Source: Mansonella perstans (taxonomy: Eukaryota; Nematoda; Chromadorea; Rhabditida; Onchocercidae). From it: a DNA stretch of 64,000 bases. The stretch lies in NCBI GenBank assembly GCA_037074765.1, contig JBAMDO010000080.1, positions 124,001 to 188,000 on the forward strand, written 5' to 3'. A program made the translations under genes and the position numbers. Shown here piece by piece: positions 49,186-61,281 of the stretch. How positions within the stretch are numbered: the first letter of the stretch is position 1; every line of letters begins with the position of its first letter. The notes under the pieces were generated by a model, which did no database searches, was not told where the DNA came from, and saw only the letters and a list, made by a program, of their open reading frames with translations.

Positions 49186-51132
49186 CCGATCTTTCCATCC
49201 TTTCTTTAATCGTTCCATTATTAATAGAGTTTTTTCTAACAATTCGTTCATAGGAATAACATTGAAACGATAACTTTCATCTAATCAGAACTAAAAATTT
49301 TTTTATTTGAGCTGGCATTACCTGGCTATCAATAAAAAGAACTGCTTTTGATCTATTAGCTGATTGAATTAATTAAACTAAACTGCTCAAATCATCCAAT
49401 TCTTACTACAGTTAATATTCGGTAATTGTTGTTATTGTTAACTGCAGAGTAATTTAAGGATTCTGAAATATTAATGAATTTCTTAATTGATAGTATGATT
49501 TTTCAAAATTTTCTATAGCATTTTGATGGTCAGTTTATCAAACAACTTTCTTTTTTTTTCATGATTAAAATTTTTGTAGATTTAAAAAATGAAAGAGAGA
49601 GAAGGAAAGAATAAGTAAGAAAGAGAAGGAGAGAGGGGAACTGAAAAGAAAATTGTTGATTTTTAATCGCTTTTACATCAATGTCGAATGAATGATCGGT
49701 ATGTGTGTTGAACGGCTTACAGTATGGGTCCATTGATCTGCTCCACTAATCGAAAATGTTTCTTTTCCTAACTAATTCGTCTAAAATTTCAAAGGAACCA
49801 TTCTATTGATAACAATTTAATTTTGTTACCAAATTTTTTTTTTTTTTTCACATTTAAATATTGCTTAGTTTGATTTAATTTTCAGTTTTAATCGATTACT
49901 TTCATTAAATTTCCATTTCGTTTTCTTTTTTCCCCATGTTACTATTTAATTTTAATAGTATCAGAGAATAGTGAAATTTGTTGAAAAAAACAAATTGAAC
50001 GGCAGCGATGTTTGAAGTAAAAAAAAGCGCTACTTAGTTTTTATTGTGAATATTTTATCATTCGTCAATTTTGTCCTTTATTTACTGGTATTTTTATTCT
50101 TAATTTATTTTATTTTATACTATCATCATTTTATACTATGAACCAAAATTTTTTTCCATTTACCATTATTTAATTTAAAAGTTACCTTATTCCTTCTGTT
50201 AAATTTCATGGATGCATAAGTGAAAGTGAAATTTTTAAAAACAGAAAATAAAATTTTCTTAAAATAACCAGTTTTTCTGATTAGTCTTAGTAATGAATTT
50301 GTCTTACAGAAAATAAATCACTGAGCGCAGCGGAATTCAAATATTTAGTGGAACTTATTATTAAATGAATTCCTTATTATTTTGTAAATTTTAAAAGTTG
50401 TAAAGTTATATAAAATTTAGATAGAAAAAAAAGTTTGAATAACATTTTCACTCAGGCATATTATTTGAGAAGGAAACGAGCATATTATTGCTTCCACAGC
50501 TGCATGGAACAGCTGAAAATTAATAGCATGTGCCAGTCATTTCAACATTTGAAAAGCATTTGAAAAAAAAAATTGATTTTTAATTTATCAAAAAAAGCAT
50601 TTCATTTTTGCTTCTGAGAAAAATTCAACAAAAAAAAGGAAAAAGAAACATTGAATGAATGTTTTATTTCTTTTGAAAATGATTTTATTTAAACTTATAA
50701 TGTATTAAATGAAGCTCTGCAAAATGATATTTAATTCTTCCATGCAAACATCTTCTAATTCTATTTTCAAAAATAAACTGGAAAATGTTTCGATAAAAAT
50801 TTGGTAGTAGATTAATCGTAATTTCACTAATTCAGATTATTTACAAAAAGAGATGTTATTTGCATCGCTTTACAATGAGCTAAGCGTTTTTATAAAGCCT
50901 ATGATCTCAACAGAGCAATCTATAGAATGCTTTTATTTTATTTCATTTCTTGTTAGCCTCAATCTGAATTGAAATCAGTTTTTTGTTTTTTCATGATCTT
51001 ACTCCTATAACATATACACGTCATTTCTTCATCTTCGCTTGAAGCAAATTTAATTTTTGCTTGTTCATTATTTTGATAAATTCTAAATCAAATTAAGAAT
51101 TCCATATTACAGTTATATGATAGCTGTCATTT

Positions 51133-51161
51133 GATAATATATGATAATATCATATATTATC
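51133..51161. other. 29-bp AT palindrome
   Basis: GATAATATATGAT and ATCATATATTATC are perfect inverted complements around AAT, about 350 bp upstream of the large ORF. Confidence 0.6.
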
Positions 51162-51499
51162 TATATGTCACATTTTGCATTTCAGTATATTTTAGAGTTA
51201 ATTTCAAGATACATTAGATGAGTGAAAGCTCCATATTAAGATGATATGAGAGAGTCGTAGTTAGTGATGTAATTTTTATTTGTTTTTTTTTTTTTTTTTA
51301 TTTCTTTTTATCAGTTTTCTTTTTCATTATGGAACAATGATTTTTTTCCATTTATTATCTGTATTATTAGCTTATAATTATAAATTTTCTTGAATCAGTA
51401 TCTGAGAAATATATTAAATCTTCATTGAAATTTATAGTGAATAAAATATTAGAAGGTCATTTGATAATTTTCCATACTTATGAGAATTTAAATGACATT

Positions 51500-51511
51500 C
51501 TTATTTCAGTA
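51500..51511 (+). promoter_or_regulatory. likely trans-splice (SL) acceptor of the large ORF
   Basis: CTTATTTCAG ends 2 bases before ATGATGGAT at 51512. The frame is open further upstream, but that stretch is AT-rich and hydrophobic and unlike the rest of the protein. So translation probably starts at 51512 or 51515. Confidence 0.45.
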
Positions 51512-54500
51512 ATGATGGATAAGGAGGATAACAAAGTGATGGATGATCATGCTGAGCTACATGACAGGATTTCGTTTGATGATTCAGCACTGCAACAGTG
51601 CACAACCAATAAAAATGATATTCAACAAATCGATGAAGTAATAAATTTACGAAGTATCACAGTTGATAATCTACAACACTATGATGAAGGTTTGTTAAGA
51701 AGCAAAGATGTGCCGGAAAAAGAAACCAATTCTGTGAGCCTTCAGTTAGAATTTCCGCTTACTGACCTTGCAGAAGCGACGAGTATACATATAGATTCAA
51801 TTTTGAGAAATCAGAATACAATCTCGGAAGCAGATAACTCACATTCTCAAAAACCACCATTCACTTCGTCGGATTATAAAGCACCTTATGAGATTGGAGC
51901 TCAACAACCAATTCCGTTTGAATTCGAAAACTATGCAAATCAAATTTTGGGACAGAAGCAAACACAGCCGTTTGTTACAGCTAACAGTAATATAGTAGCA
52001 GAAAAAACCAACGATCAAGTTGCTGATGCTTCTGCGCTCTACCAGGTTGCTGATAAGTCGGAAGATCAACAAACAATGAATGATGAGGTTATGAATATTT
52101 TCGAGCCGGTCAAAAATTTCTCACAAGAGTTACAAACCGAGAAACAAGCAAACTTTGAAACGTTACATGATAAAGAAAACTCAAGAAGAAATGAAGCAGA
52201 AATAACTGATAACATGTTGAATAAGAATTCGGGAAATTGGGATTCCGAATATCAGCAGTCCGAGAAATGTAAAGTAACAACTTGTGCTTCTAATAGAGAA
52301 AGTGCCAATGATGCTGAACAAGGGTTTCATCTTTTCACTACAGAAAATCGGAAATCAGAAGAAACAGCAATCCCGGGTGAAATATTATATGTAGTCCCAG
52401 AAAGTAGTGAGAAATCTCAAGAGACTCTAGTCAATGCGGAATTTTCTAAAAGTGCACATTCCGAAAAACTTGTTACAGCAAAAATCCACTCAGTGCCAGG
52501 AGTTTCAATTCTAAAAGAAGCGGTTAAGGAAAACATAATACATCGAAGCAAGACTAATGAAACTAATCTTATCATGGAACAAGTTCCATTAGTGCAGGAT
52601 AGACCTGCAAAAAGTTCTACTGGAGGAAAATCTCTGGAAAAGTTGAACTTTTTTGAAAGTGAAGGAAGATTTACTCCAGAACAAAATGGAACTAGTCATA
52701 TAAACGAACCTACGAAATTATTGATTCCAGAATATGATTCACAAAATATCAATCCGGAGGTTTTGGAAGAAATGAAGTCAGGAAAGGAATTTATATTACC
52801 TAGTGGTGAAAAAATATCTGAGCAAACTTCGATAAATATGAAAGCAATGCAAATTGCAGAAAATGCAGGAAATATGAAAGCAATTCAAGATGAACATCCA
52901 GAACAGAATGAAAGCGAAAATGTTCATGAACAGGCACTTAACGTAACGAATGCTCGACATGAAGAAAATATGAGAACTTCGAGTAAATGCACAGAAATGA
53001 TTTCGGAAGACAGAAATAACACAGTTTATGAATCTGATGCTCTGTTTCATGAAAGTAAAACAGTAACGGAAGAAGATAAAAAGTCTGATTCAGCATCAAA
53101 TATTTCGGATTGCAAACAGGAAATGAATAAACAAGAAACTGATGAAAATATTGCAGTAAACAATGGAATAATTAAAGTGAAGTGTGCTGAATTTTCCGGA
53201 TCTATGTATAAGCAAAAAAAAGGCAACGACAAAGTTATAAAAAACGAATTGAAAAATATCAAGCAAAATGCTTCAAATAATGTCACAAAATGTAAATCAA
53301 CTAAAAAAACATCGTCAACAACTATTAAAGTGACCATCCCAACATCGACAGATGTGACAAAAAACAACCAGATGATAACTGTCAAAAAAATGGTGAAAAA
53401 ATCAGCCGTAACTTTACCCTTACTTTCTGCGAAAAGTACAATTTTGGAGGGAAAAACTGTCGGGCAAATTGGATTGAAGCAGACAACAAATGTTGCAAAT
53501 AGTAACAATATTAAAGTTCAAAGAGAAAACAAAAAATTAACAAAGATGCCAAATGTGACATCAAAATTAACTCAGAAAACACTTCAACAACGTGTAATTA
53601 CAAAATCGAAAATTAGCGATAAAATGAATGCGATGAAGTTTCAATCAAAAGATATCAAAGATTGCGAAAAGAACAGAAATGAAATGAGAAATGACACAAA
53701 TGAATTAGGAGGAAAGAAAAGGAAAATCGGAGCAATTAACTTTGAACCATTAATTTGGACAGAAACTTTGATGCCTGTTTATGAGCAAATTTGGGAGAAT
53801 TTGGAAATAGCAACAAAAATCAGCGATAAGAGCAATGGGGTATTTGAGAGAGAAATGGAGAAGAAACCTGAAAACGAAATGAAAATGAAAAATGATCATT
53901 CGGGAACAGAATGGGCGATACGGGAAAATTCGAAATTGATGATAAACGAAATTGTAAAATCAGTTAATTTGTCGAATGGCAATGAAATCAATGTTCCACA
54001 ACATTCATTAAATGAGCATGGGAAGGATTTCATTCTAGATATTTCGGATTCTTTAAAAATAAGGAAGGATGAAAAAGTAACTGTTGAAAAAGAAATGGTA
54101 GCAGATAGTAGTAGTGGAAAACGTGAAATTGAAATTCCCGCTTCGATACCAATTAGACCTTGCGAAGCAACAGAAATGAAGTACCAAATTTACTTGGAGC
54201 AAAAAAACCTCGAAACTATGGCAGGACAAGACATTGGAGCAGATACAAATAAAAATTCTGATGATTCTCATGAAAATATGAATGAATGTATTATACCAAG
54301 ATTAAAATCAAATTCAATAGAAGCAGGAAATGAAACAGAAGCTGTTGTTGATGAAGGAGTCGGGATTGAGGATATGGTGCAAAAAACTGAAGGAATAACA
54401 GAAAATGATGGAAAAATAGTACCATCAGAAATGGAAAAATCAGAGATCAAGCTTGAACGAAATATTTATTATGAACAATTAGGACAAATTGAAAAAAAAG

Positions 54501-54928
54501 CACCAGTATTAGCAGAATCAGGTTCCGAGCAGAAGATACAATCGGAACTGGAAACAAATGATGTTCACAAATATAATGAGACAAATATAATGAGTAATAA
54601 GCATTGTCAGCAGAAAGGTCACTTTGATAGGACGTATTCGGATACACCGGAAGAATGCATGCATAATATTTCCGGGAAGGATAGTTCACATAAGCATAAG
54701 CAGGTCGATGCAAAAAGAAACTATTCACAGCAAGCACACAGTGGAATTTCTAATAATGTCGAATTACAAGGCAATTATCAGCAACAGCAAAATGGACATC
54801 AGGATCATCCATCGAAAAAGCAGCAGAATTCCGTGGATCATTCCAGCGGCGAATACTATCAGAACTCCTCCGGTCGACAAGGAAACAGCAAACAAAATAA
54901 ACGAAACAAGAAGTTACGTAACTTTTAA
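51512..54928 (+). CDS. ~1138-aa charged low-complexity protein, unrecognised
   Basis: One uninterrupted 3.4-kb reading frame, remarkable next to neighbours made of 100-200 bp exons. The start MMDKEDNKVMDDHAEL follows a TTTCAG site. The protein is rich in Glu, Lys, Asn, Ser and Gln and almost free of hydrophobic runs, so it should be largely disordered. Residues ~566-740 are strongly basic and Ser/Thr/Lys-rich (KKTSSTTIKVTIPTST). The only aromatic-rich island is at ~744-763 (NFEPLIWTETLMPVYEQIWE), a candidate short interaction helix. The C-terminus is Gln/His/Asn/Ser-rich and ends KQNKRNKKLRNF. The frame might be extended 3' by splicing at TTAC|GTAACT, but the next exon is unclear. I do not recognise a family; a scaffold, cytoskeletal or nuclear role would be a guess. 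Confidence 0.7.
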   Translation: MMDKEDNKVMDDHAELHDRISFDDSALQQCTTNKNDIQQIDEVINLRSITVDNLQHYDEGLLRSKDVPEKETNSVSLQLEFPLTDLAEATSIHIDSILRNQNTISEADNSHSQKPPFTSSDYKAPYEIGAQQPIPFEFENYANQILGQKQTQPFVTANSNIVAEKTNDQVADASALYQVADKSEDQQTMNDEVMNIFEPVKNFSQELQTEKQANFETLHDKENSRRNEAEITDNMLNKNSGNWDSEYQQSEKCKVTTCASNRESANDAEQGFHLFTTENRKSEETAIPGEILYVVPESSEKSQETLVNAEFSKSAHSEKLVTAKIHSVPGVSILKEAVKENIIHRSKTNETNLIMEQVPLVQDRPAKSSTGGKSLEKLNFFESEGRFTPEQNGTSHINEPTKLLIPEYDSQNINPEVLEEMKSGKEFILPSGEKISEQTSINMKAMQIAENAGNMKAIQDEHPEQNESENVHEQALNVTNARHEENMRTSSKCTEMISEDRNNTVYESDALFHESKTVTEEDKKSDSASNISDCKQEMNKQETDENIAVNNGIIKVKCAEFSGSMYKQKKGNDKVIKNELKNIKQNASNNVTKCKSTKKTSSTTIKVTIPTSTDVTKNNQMITVKKMVKKSAVTLPLLSAKSTILEGKTVGQIGLKQTTNVANSNNIKVQRENKKLTKMPNVTSKLTQKTLQQRVITKSKISDKMNAMKFQSKDIKDCEKNRNEMRNDTNELGGKKRKIGAINFEPLIWTETLMPVYEQIWENLEIATKISDKSNGVFEREMEKKPENEMKMKNDHSGTEWAIRENSKLMINEIVKSVNLSNGNEINVPQHSLNEHGKDFILDISDSLKIRKDEKVTVEKEMVADSSSGKREIEIPASIPIRPCEATEMKYQIYLEQKNLETMAGQDIGADTNKNSDDSHENMNECIIPRLKSNSIEAGNETEAVVDEGVGIEDMVQKTEGITENDGKIVPSEMEKSEIKLERNIYYEQLGQIEKKAPVLAESGSEQKIQSELETNDVHKYNETNIMSNKHCQQKGHFDRTYSDTPEECMHNISGKDSSHKHKQVDAKRNYSQQAHSGISNNVELQGNYQQQQNGHQDHPSKKQQNSVDHSSGEYYQNSSGRQGNSKQNKRNKKLRNF

Positions 54929-57900
54929 CAACTTTACTGATGCAATGAATGTCTTCCGCGTGACAGAAACAACAAATTCACACGTTGAGCAGAACTTTAC
55001 CATAAACAGGTATCAGTCATTAATTTGCTTTTCCAAAAAATGTAAAAACTTTTGATTAATTAATTTTTTAAAAAGTTTTTCAAATATCTCAAATATCGAA
55101 GAAAAAGTAAGTACATTGAAACAAACTATTTACATTACTTATCAAGGAAGAAATTTGAAACTATTTTCATAAGTTGAACAAATTTTGAGGAATAAACTGA
55201 AATTTATTATTTAAAAGTTCTTTTAATTCTTGCGCTGCAGGAGCGATGGAATTTGATGTTTTGAAACGTAAAAAGAACAAAAGTATACTCTTATGCAATT
55301 TTACTGTAATGATTGTTTAACGTTTTGTAATTCATTTACATGACCGGAATGAATTCATTTATTCATTTGCCAGAATTGTTATTTACTCAATAATTCGTTA
55401 AAAAATATGAAACTGATGAATTTCTATTGGCTGCAGTGTAAATAATGATATTATCGAATTATGAAGAAAAATAAATTAAATGGATCCATTTAATACTGAA
55501 TTAATTTTAAGTGATACATTTTGCAGGAATAAAATCGACAACTATAGCTCAATTATCTTACGAGTACTATATGACGAAATACTTTTAACAAATACTTAGT
55601 ATTTTTTACAAATACTTGACGAAATACTTAGCGAAATCTGATAATTCGTTGATAAGCGTGATAATTTTTACAGCTTATGATTCTTATAACAAGTTTTCTT
55701 TACAACTCTTATGATAGCGTCGTTGAATTAACCGTTATAGAATATAGATCAAGTTCTAGATCAAAATTGTTTTTTAAATTTCACTATTCATTTTTAATAC
55801 ATAAATTATTCATAGTTTTATGTGCAGAACCAAAAAACCACATAACAATCAAATTTTTGCTGTGTACGATTTCTTCTGTGAAAAAAAAAAAAAAAAAACT
55901 TTAATTATAATCAATTCATCAAAAGATAACTTATTTATTTTCTTACTTAAATTCGTATGAAATTTACTTTCGAATACTTTTTCATTGGTCAAACTTTAAC
56001 GATTTGTTTCAGTTGTTTCATTTGAATAAATTAATTTTTTGTATATGACTCCGAAACATACACTTTTTTTTCTCAAGCTATAAATCAATCAATGCAATGC
56101 GTCAGTATGGCTGAACACTATTAAAAATTATGTAAATGTTAGTTTTATTTCAATTTTTTTCAACTTTTTTTTATTTCAATTTTTTGTAAAAAACTAAAGC
56201 TGAAAATAATAATTATTTGAAGAAGAAAAAAGAAAATATTCTTAAGACATATCTTCCCATTTAAAATCAATTTCATTTCTAACACTGCAATTGGTCCAAT
56301 TGATGACTGATTAAATTTTGAAAAAAATTGAATTTTCTTCAACTTTATTTCGCCCATCGCCTAACATTTCTCAGTGCAATATTGCATTGAAGTAATTTGA
56401 TTTAATGCAAAAAAATAATTTTGATATTTAAATGTTTAACAAACGAAAATGATTTTCTAAATTCAATCGAAATTATTTAACAAATACTTCCAAGTGATAG
56501 TGAACAAATTGCTTCTGTGATAACACCTAAATATTATAATTGTTTGTGATGGATGAATGGTTTTTAAAAAATAAAAAAAAATTGATGTGAAAAATTTTAA
56601 AACTGAGTTTCCTTTTCATCGTTTCCTTTTCATTTCAAATTTTTTCAAACAATATTGTTGTACTGATGAAAATACTAATCAAACAAGGAAAAAAAGAAAC
56701 TCATTTTTTTGATCAATATATTGCGGCAAATTACTTAAGGAAATCATTCTCCGATATAACTGGATTAACTGAGATGACAAAGATAAATGAAAGATACTGT
56801 ATGATAATTATGACAAGGAAAATCTCATCATTTGTTGATTGATCGAATTATATCGCTGATAAAAAGAGTGGAAATTTTCATAGCGATTGTCAGTTGTACG
56901 ACGATACGACAGAAAAAAAAGGTACAAAATGTATGATCAAAAGCTGAAACCGCTAATACGATAAGGAATTAGATGACACAAAATGGAACCATATCACAGC
57001 ATGAAATGATGATATTTATCAAAATTATTTTCGGCATAAATGCATACAACAGGATGAATGAATAATAAGCGATAGTATGTCAAATACTTTTTTTTAATTT
57101 TATCGCAACATTTAAATTTATTCATCTGAACAAATTTTTTGTTTTAAAGTGATAAATGCAAAAAATTGGGATAGGATATAAATCCAGAATGTTTCAAATA
57201 ACTATTAAAGACATTACTTTATACATTTCTTGAACCAGCAGATCAAATTAGGCATTAGAATAGAATTGATTTTTAAAATGAGACATAAATTTATGCCACA
57301 GAAAAAAGGCTTGCATGATTTTTTTATTTTAATTGACTAAGATGAAGATATATAATTGAGTTAAGTAATTAATCCAAGTACTTGAGAGTGTATTAAATAG
57401 AAATACACCTATTTTTAATTTATTCAATTGAACAAATTCATATGTTTTGAGAAAAAAATTTAAGAAGGGTAATAAATCTAAAATCAATTAAGTGTCTCAT
57501 ATTACTGGAAAATTGTTAGAAATTAATAAGCGGTACAATCTAATTACATTCTAACTTATAATTAATAGCACATCGATTACATTGTATTAAAATTATTAAA
57601 TTTTGATTTATTCAAAAATTTTCAAACTTTTCTTAATTACATTATTTCTAGTAAATAATTAAATTTATTTCAAACTTTTCTTAATTACATTGTTTCTAGT
57701 AAAAATAAAAAAAAAAATAATACAAATGCATCAGTAAATTTTAGTAATTTCAGTCTTTTCCGTTTATTACTAAAATGTTCTTAATGTCAATATGATTGCG
57801 CTTTTCAGTGCGTTCACAAAATGTTATAATCCTTAGTGATAAATAGCTGGGAGATTAATGCGGAAAAAATTATCTAATGCTTTCATTAATCTTTCGGTTG

Positions 57901-58038
57901 ATAAACACTTCAAAGCATTTTTTAGAAATCCCCTGATAAACTCACGCCAGAGCAAATGCTGCATTTGTTTCCACTTAGATAATTTCAGAATTTTGCTGAA
58001 GTATGACCGTATTTTGATTTGTCTTTTCCAGGTTCATT

Positions 58039-58173
58039 AAAAAATCCCATAATTTATTTATATGATTAATACAATTACAGACTGATAAAGATAAGATAAA
58101 AACAATCAATTAAATGACAGCATGAAAAAAAATAATAATAATTATATTAATCATATAAATTATGGGATTTTTT
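58039..58173. repeat. inverted repeat, arms ~35 bp
   Basis: Left arm 58039-58076 (AAAAAATCCCATAATTTAT...) and right arm 58140-58173 (...ATAAATTATGGGATTTTTT) are complementary except for a 4-base insertion in the left arm. The loop is about 63 bp and contains AATAATAAT. It may be a small foldback element. Confidence 0.75.
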
Positions 58174-60112
58174 GCAAAATGCAAAATATCATATTCTGTT
58201 AAAAGTTTCAGCGGAATTAATTTCACTTATTAAAATTTTCAAAATTCTATTAAAAGTTAAATTTTATTTATTTTTTGACAAAATTTGACCTTTGTAACAA
58301 AAAACGTTAACAATTTGTTTTTTTTTCTTGACTTCTTTCATTGCATTCAATTGATACGGTAGTTGCAATTGTTTTCTTTTGTTTTTTTTTTTTTTTTTTT
58401 TTTAATAATTATGACCTTTGTCAACTTATCTTATTCGTCATTTTGCCCATCATTTCCTATGCAATTATTACATTGAGATAAAGGCATAAACACTGTCGTC
58501 AGATGTTCATCGACGATGATAACCACTTAAGATATTGGATATTTCCTTTTTCTTCGGGACCTTTTTAACATTTATAATAGTCCACTTTACAGTAAACTTA
58601 TTCCTATTTCGGTTAAATAAACATACAAAAAAGCACGAGAATACTATGATTAGGAAAAGGTAAGGAATGACATGTTGAGTGACTTGATGTCCTTAGATGA
58701 CACGATATTTGACATCTTATGCTAATCGAAGAGCTTCCACAGATTGTTGTTCACCGCTCTATGATTATCCTTTTTCGTTGAATATTCTTGTTAACCGTTT
58801 CCTTTCCTCTTTTTTCTCGAATTATATTCCAGCTTCAAATTACTACATTTCGGTGTCTTTTGAATATGTATTTTTGATTGTACTAAACCATTCTTGTATT
58901 TTCATTCTGAACAAAAAAAAGAAAAAAAAACCAAATGCTTTTTTTTTCCTTTTGATAATTATGCATCTGAAGTAATTATCTTAAACGTTTCACATTTAAT
59001 TATTATTATCTTAGCAAATAGACATATTTATTAGAGAAATTGTAATGATTTTCTCCTTCAAACCTAAATTTTACAACAAATTTAAAATTATCTTTGAGAT
59101 ATCAAAAAATATATTTGTCTCAGATTAATTTGACTTAATTATTTATCTTAGATTAATTAAAAATTGACCATTTCAATGATCAGTTAAAATATAGCTAAAA
59201 TTTTGGAATTCGAAGATTTGAAGTTTTATATTTTTGGAATTAGTTTTTTTTTGCATGCTTTTTATTTTCATTATTTTTTCAATCCCAACTAAATAAGTCT
59301 AAAATAATTCAATTTTGAAATACGTTTAATTAATTTATGTGTCAAATTAATTTATTAGCTAATTTTTTTTATTTTAAATTGATCTTCGAATTATTCTGTA
59401 GTTTATCACTGTGTTACACTGAAATCAAATGAGAATATTTGAATTTTAAGTTGAACTTATGCTAAACAGTCGCAAAAGAGACGTTCAGCACAAGCTGATG
59501 ACATGTTACATGAACATTTATTGTCATCATTAGTGGTCAATGAATGGTCAGTGAAATGAGCCAAAAAGGAATTTGTTGATAGGATAGTCTAAAATTAGCT
59601 ATGCTAATTAGGTTAAATCAGAGGCTAATTTATTGAAGGATTAAGATTTTGTCTGTAATGATTGCAGCTATTGGCAACATCTCTTGTCCACTCTTATGCT
59701 AAACTGCTAGGCTTTGTTATCGTTTCAAATATGATGAGAAAGATGAAGTAGAACAAGGCTCAATATCCATTTACTAATATTTGCAACTTTTATCATCCAT
59801 TTCATGCTTCTATTGCAATAATAAATCATTTTCATGTGAAATATGTTTACATTCCTAATAAGCCAGCAAACCAGAACTTTTTTTTGATTTCAAAACTTCC
59901 GGTTTTTTTTCATCAAATTTTTGGTTTCTCACTTATTTAGCAACAATGTTAATTTATTGTACACTCAGTTGAAAAAGTTAAACAGTAATAAATTCCCAGC
60001 AGTAGTCTTTAGAGGCTATAATACTGTGTACTTAAAGCACTATCATATCAAGATGAAATATATCATAAGAAAACTATTGCAGAGAATCTGTTATTGTTTA
60101 CTTACTCAACTG

Positions 60113-60612
60113 AGAATCATTTTATTTATTCCCTCTTTTTGTTTTAATTATGATAAATATTAAATGACACAATAATCAATTTTATATCATTGCTTTCCTG
60201 AATGAATGTGTTTTTTCCAAGACATTTTTTGGCGCTTTTTGCACTATTGGTATTTTTCTAGTAGTCTTCATATTTCTGAATTGAATTCAATTGAATTGGT
60301 CTCACCATACTTGAAATAAGAAATAGAATTTTAGATTCTATATTACTGAATGCTATTATCAGTTCGATAAAACAACTGAAATGCAGTAGCAGAACTATTT
60401 TAATCATCTCAGTGAAAATTCAATGAATTATGAAGCAATTTCTGCAAACTTTCAATCATGGTGGAAAAATATTAGCAGTGCAAAAAGCACCAGAAAATGT
60501 TCTAAAGCTTGGAAAAAACATCCATCAGAAAAGCAATGATAGAAAATTGATTGCTGCATCATTTAATGTTTATCATAATTAAAATAAAAAAAGGAAATAA
60601 TCAAAATGATAC
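60113..60612. mobile_element. foldback/MITE-like inverted-repeat element, ~500 bp
   Basis: Left arm about 60113-60262 and right arm about 60465-60612 are imperfect inverted complements over roughly 140-150 bp. Well matched blocks include TTTTAATTATGATAAA, ATCATTGCTTT, TGTTTTTTCCAAG and GCTTTTTGCACT. The ~200-bp centre contains the near-palindrome ATAGAATTTTAGATTCTAT. No transposase frame is present. That fits a non-autonomous foldback element or MITE, or a long hairpin transcript. No clear target-site duplication could be fixed by eye. Confidence 0.55.
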
Positions 60613-61242
60613 GGTTAGGATATGATAAGTGCCACTGTGGGATATCACAGATAGAAGAAATGCCATGCAAAATTTGTTATATTATCAATAATAATTTAAA
60701 AAATTTCTTTTTTTTATCTTAACTTGATGAAATTAACAGAAGAACAATTATGTTTGATTAAATATCAGAAACTGCATGAAAAAAATTAAATTATAATTAA
60801 ACAGAAACAAACATCTCTTGAAATTCGTTCAATTGTTATGGATGTGATAACTTACTGTATTATTCATATTGTCATTTAATTACTTCAAATACTCAAACTG
60901 TTCACCTGATATAATAACAGTTTTAAGAATAATTAAAAAAAAGGATTAAGGATCTTTGTTTTATGTGATATGTATATATATATATGTCCATATACTTTAA
61001 TGAGTTATTTTGATCAATCCGCCAGCCATTATATATAGATATACATATGCATTTACTATGTTATTGACACCGTAATAACATTACCGACGTAATTGATACC
61101 GTAATATGATCTATGCTCATCAAATTAAAATTAATTACTTTTTATAAACCAAATTGCCCTTTTTCTGCAAAAACCTCATCAGTTTTTTTCATTTAACCGC
61201 CGTAATAGTTTATTACGGATTATCTATCAATGCTATACTTCC

Positions 61243-61281
61243 GATATATCTATATATATAGATATAGATATAGATATATTT
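61243..61281. repeat. (TATAGA)n-type microsatellite
   Basis: A short run of TATATC / TATAGATA units. A second, smaller TATATATA block is at 60970-60986. Confidence 0.85.

Larger units (their letters stand above)
46093..51511. other. gene-poor AT-rich region
   Basis: About 5.4 kb between the CAP-G start (minus) and the large plus-strand ORF. Both promoters should lie here. A short tandem repeat (46799-46920), a doubtful His/Tyr-rich ORF (48976-49185) and a small palindrome (51133-51161) are the only structures recognised. Confidence 0.5.

Noticed and set aside
52796..53508. Minus-strand ORFs inside the large plus-strand gene
   Set aside because: They are shadows of the 1138-aa frame. Their Phe/Ile/Ser-rich composition is what the antisense of Lys/Asn/Glu codons gives.
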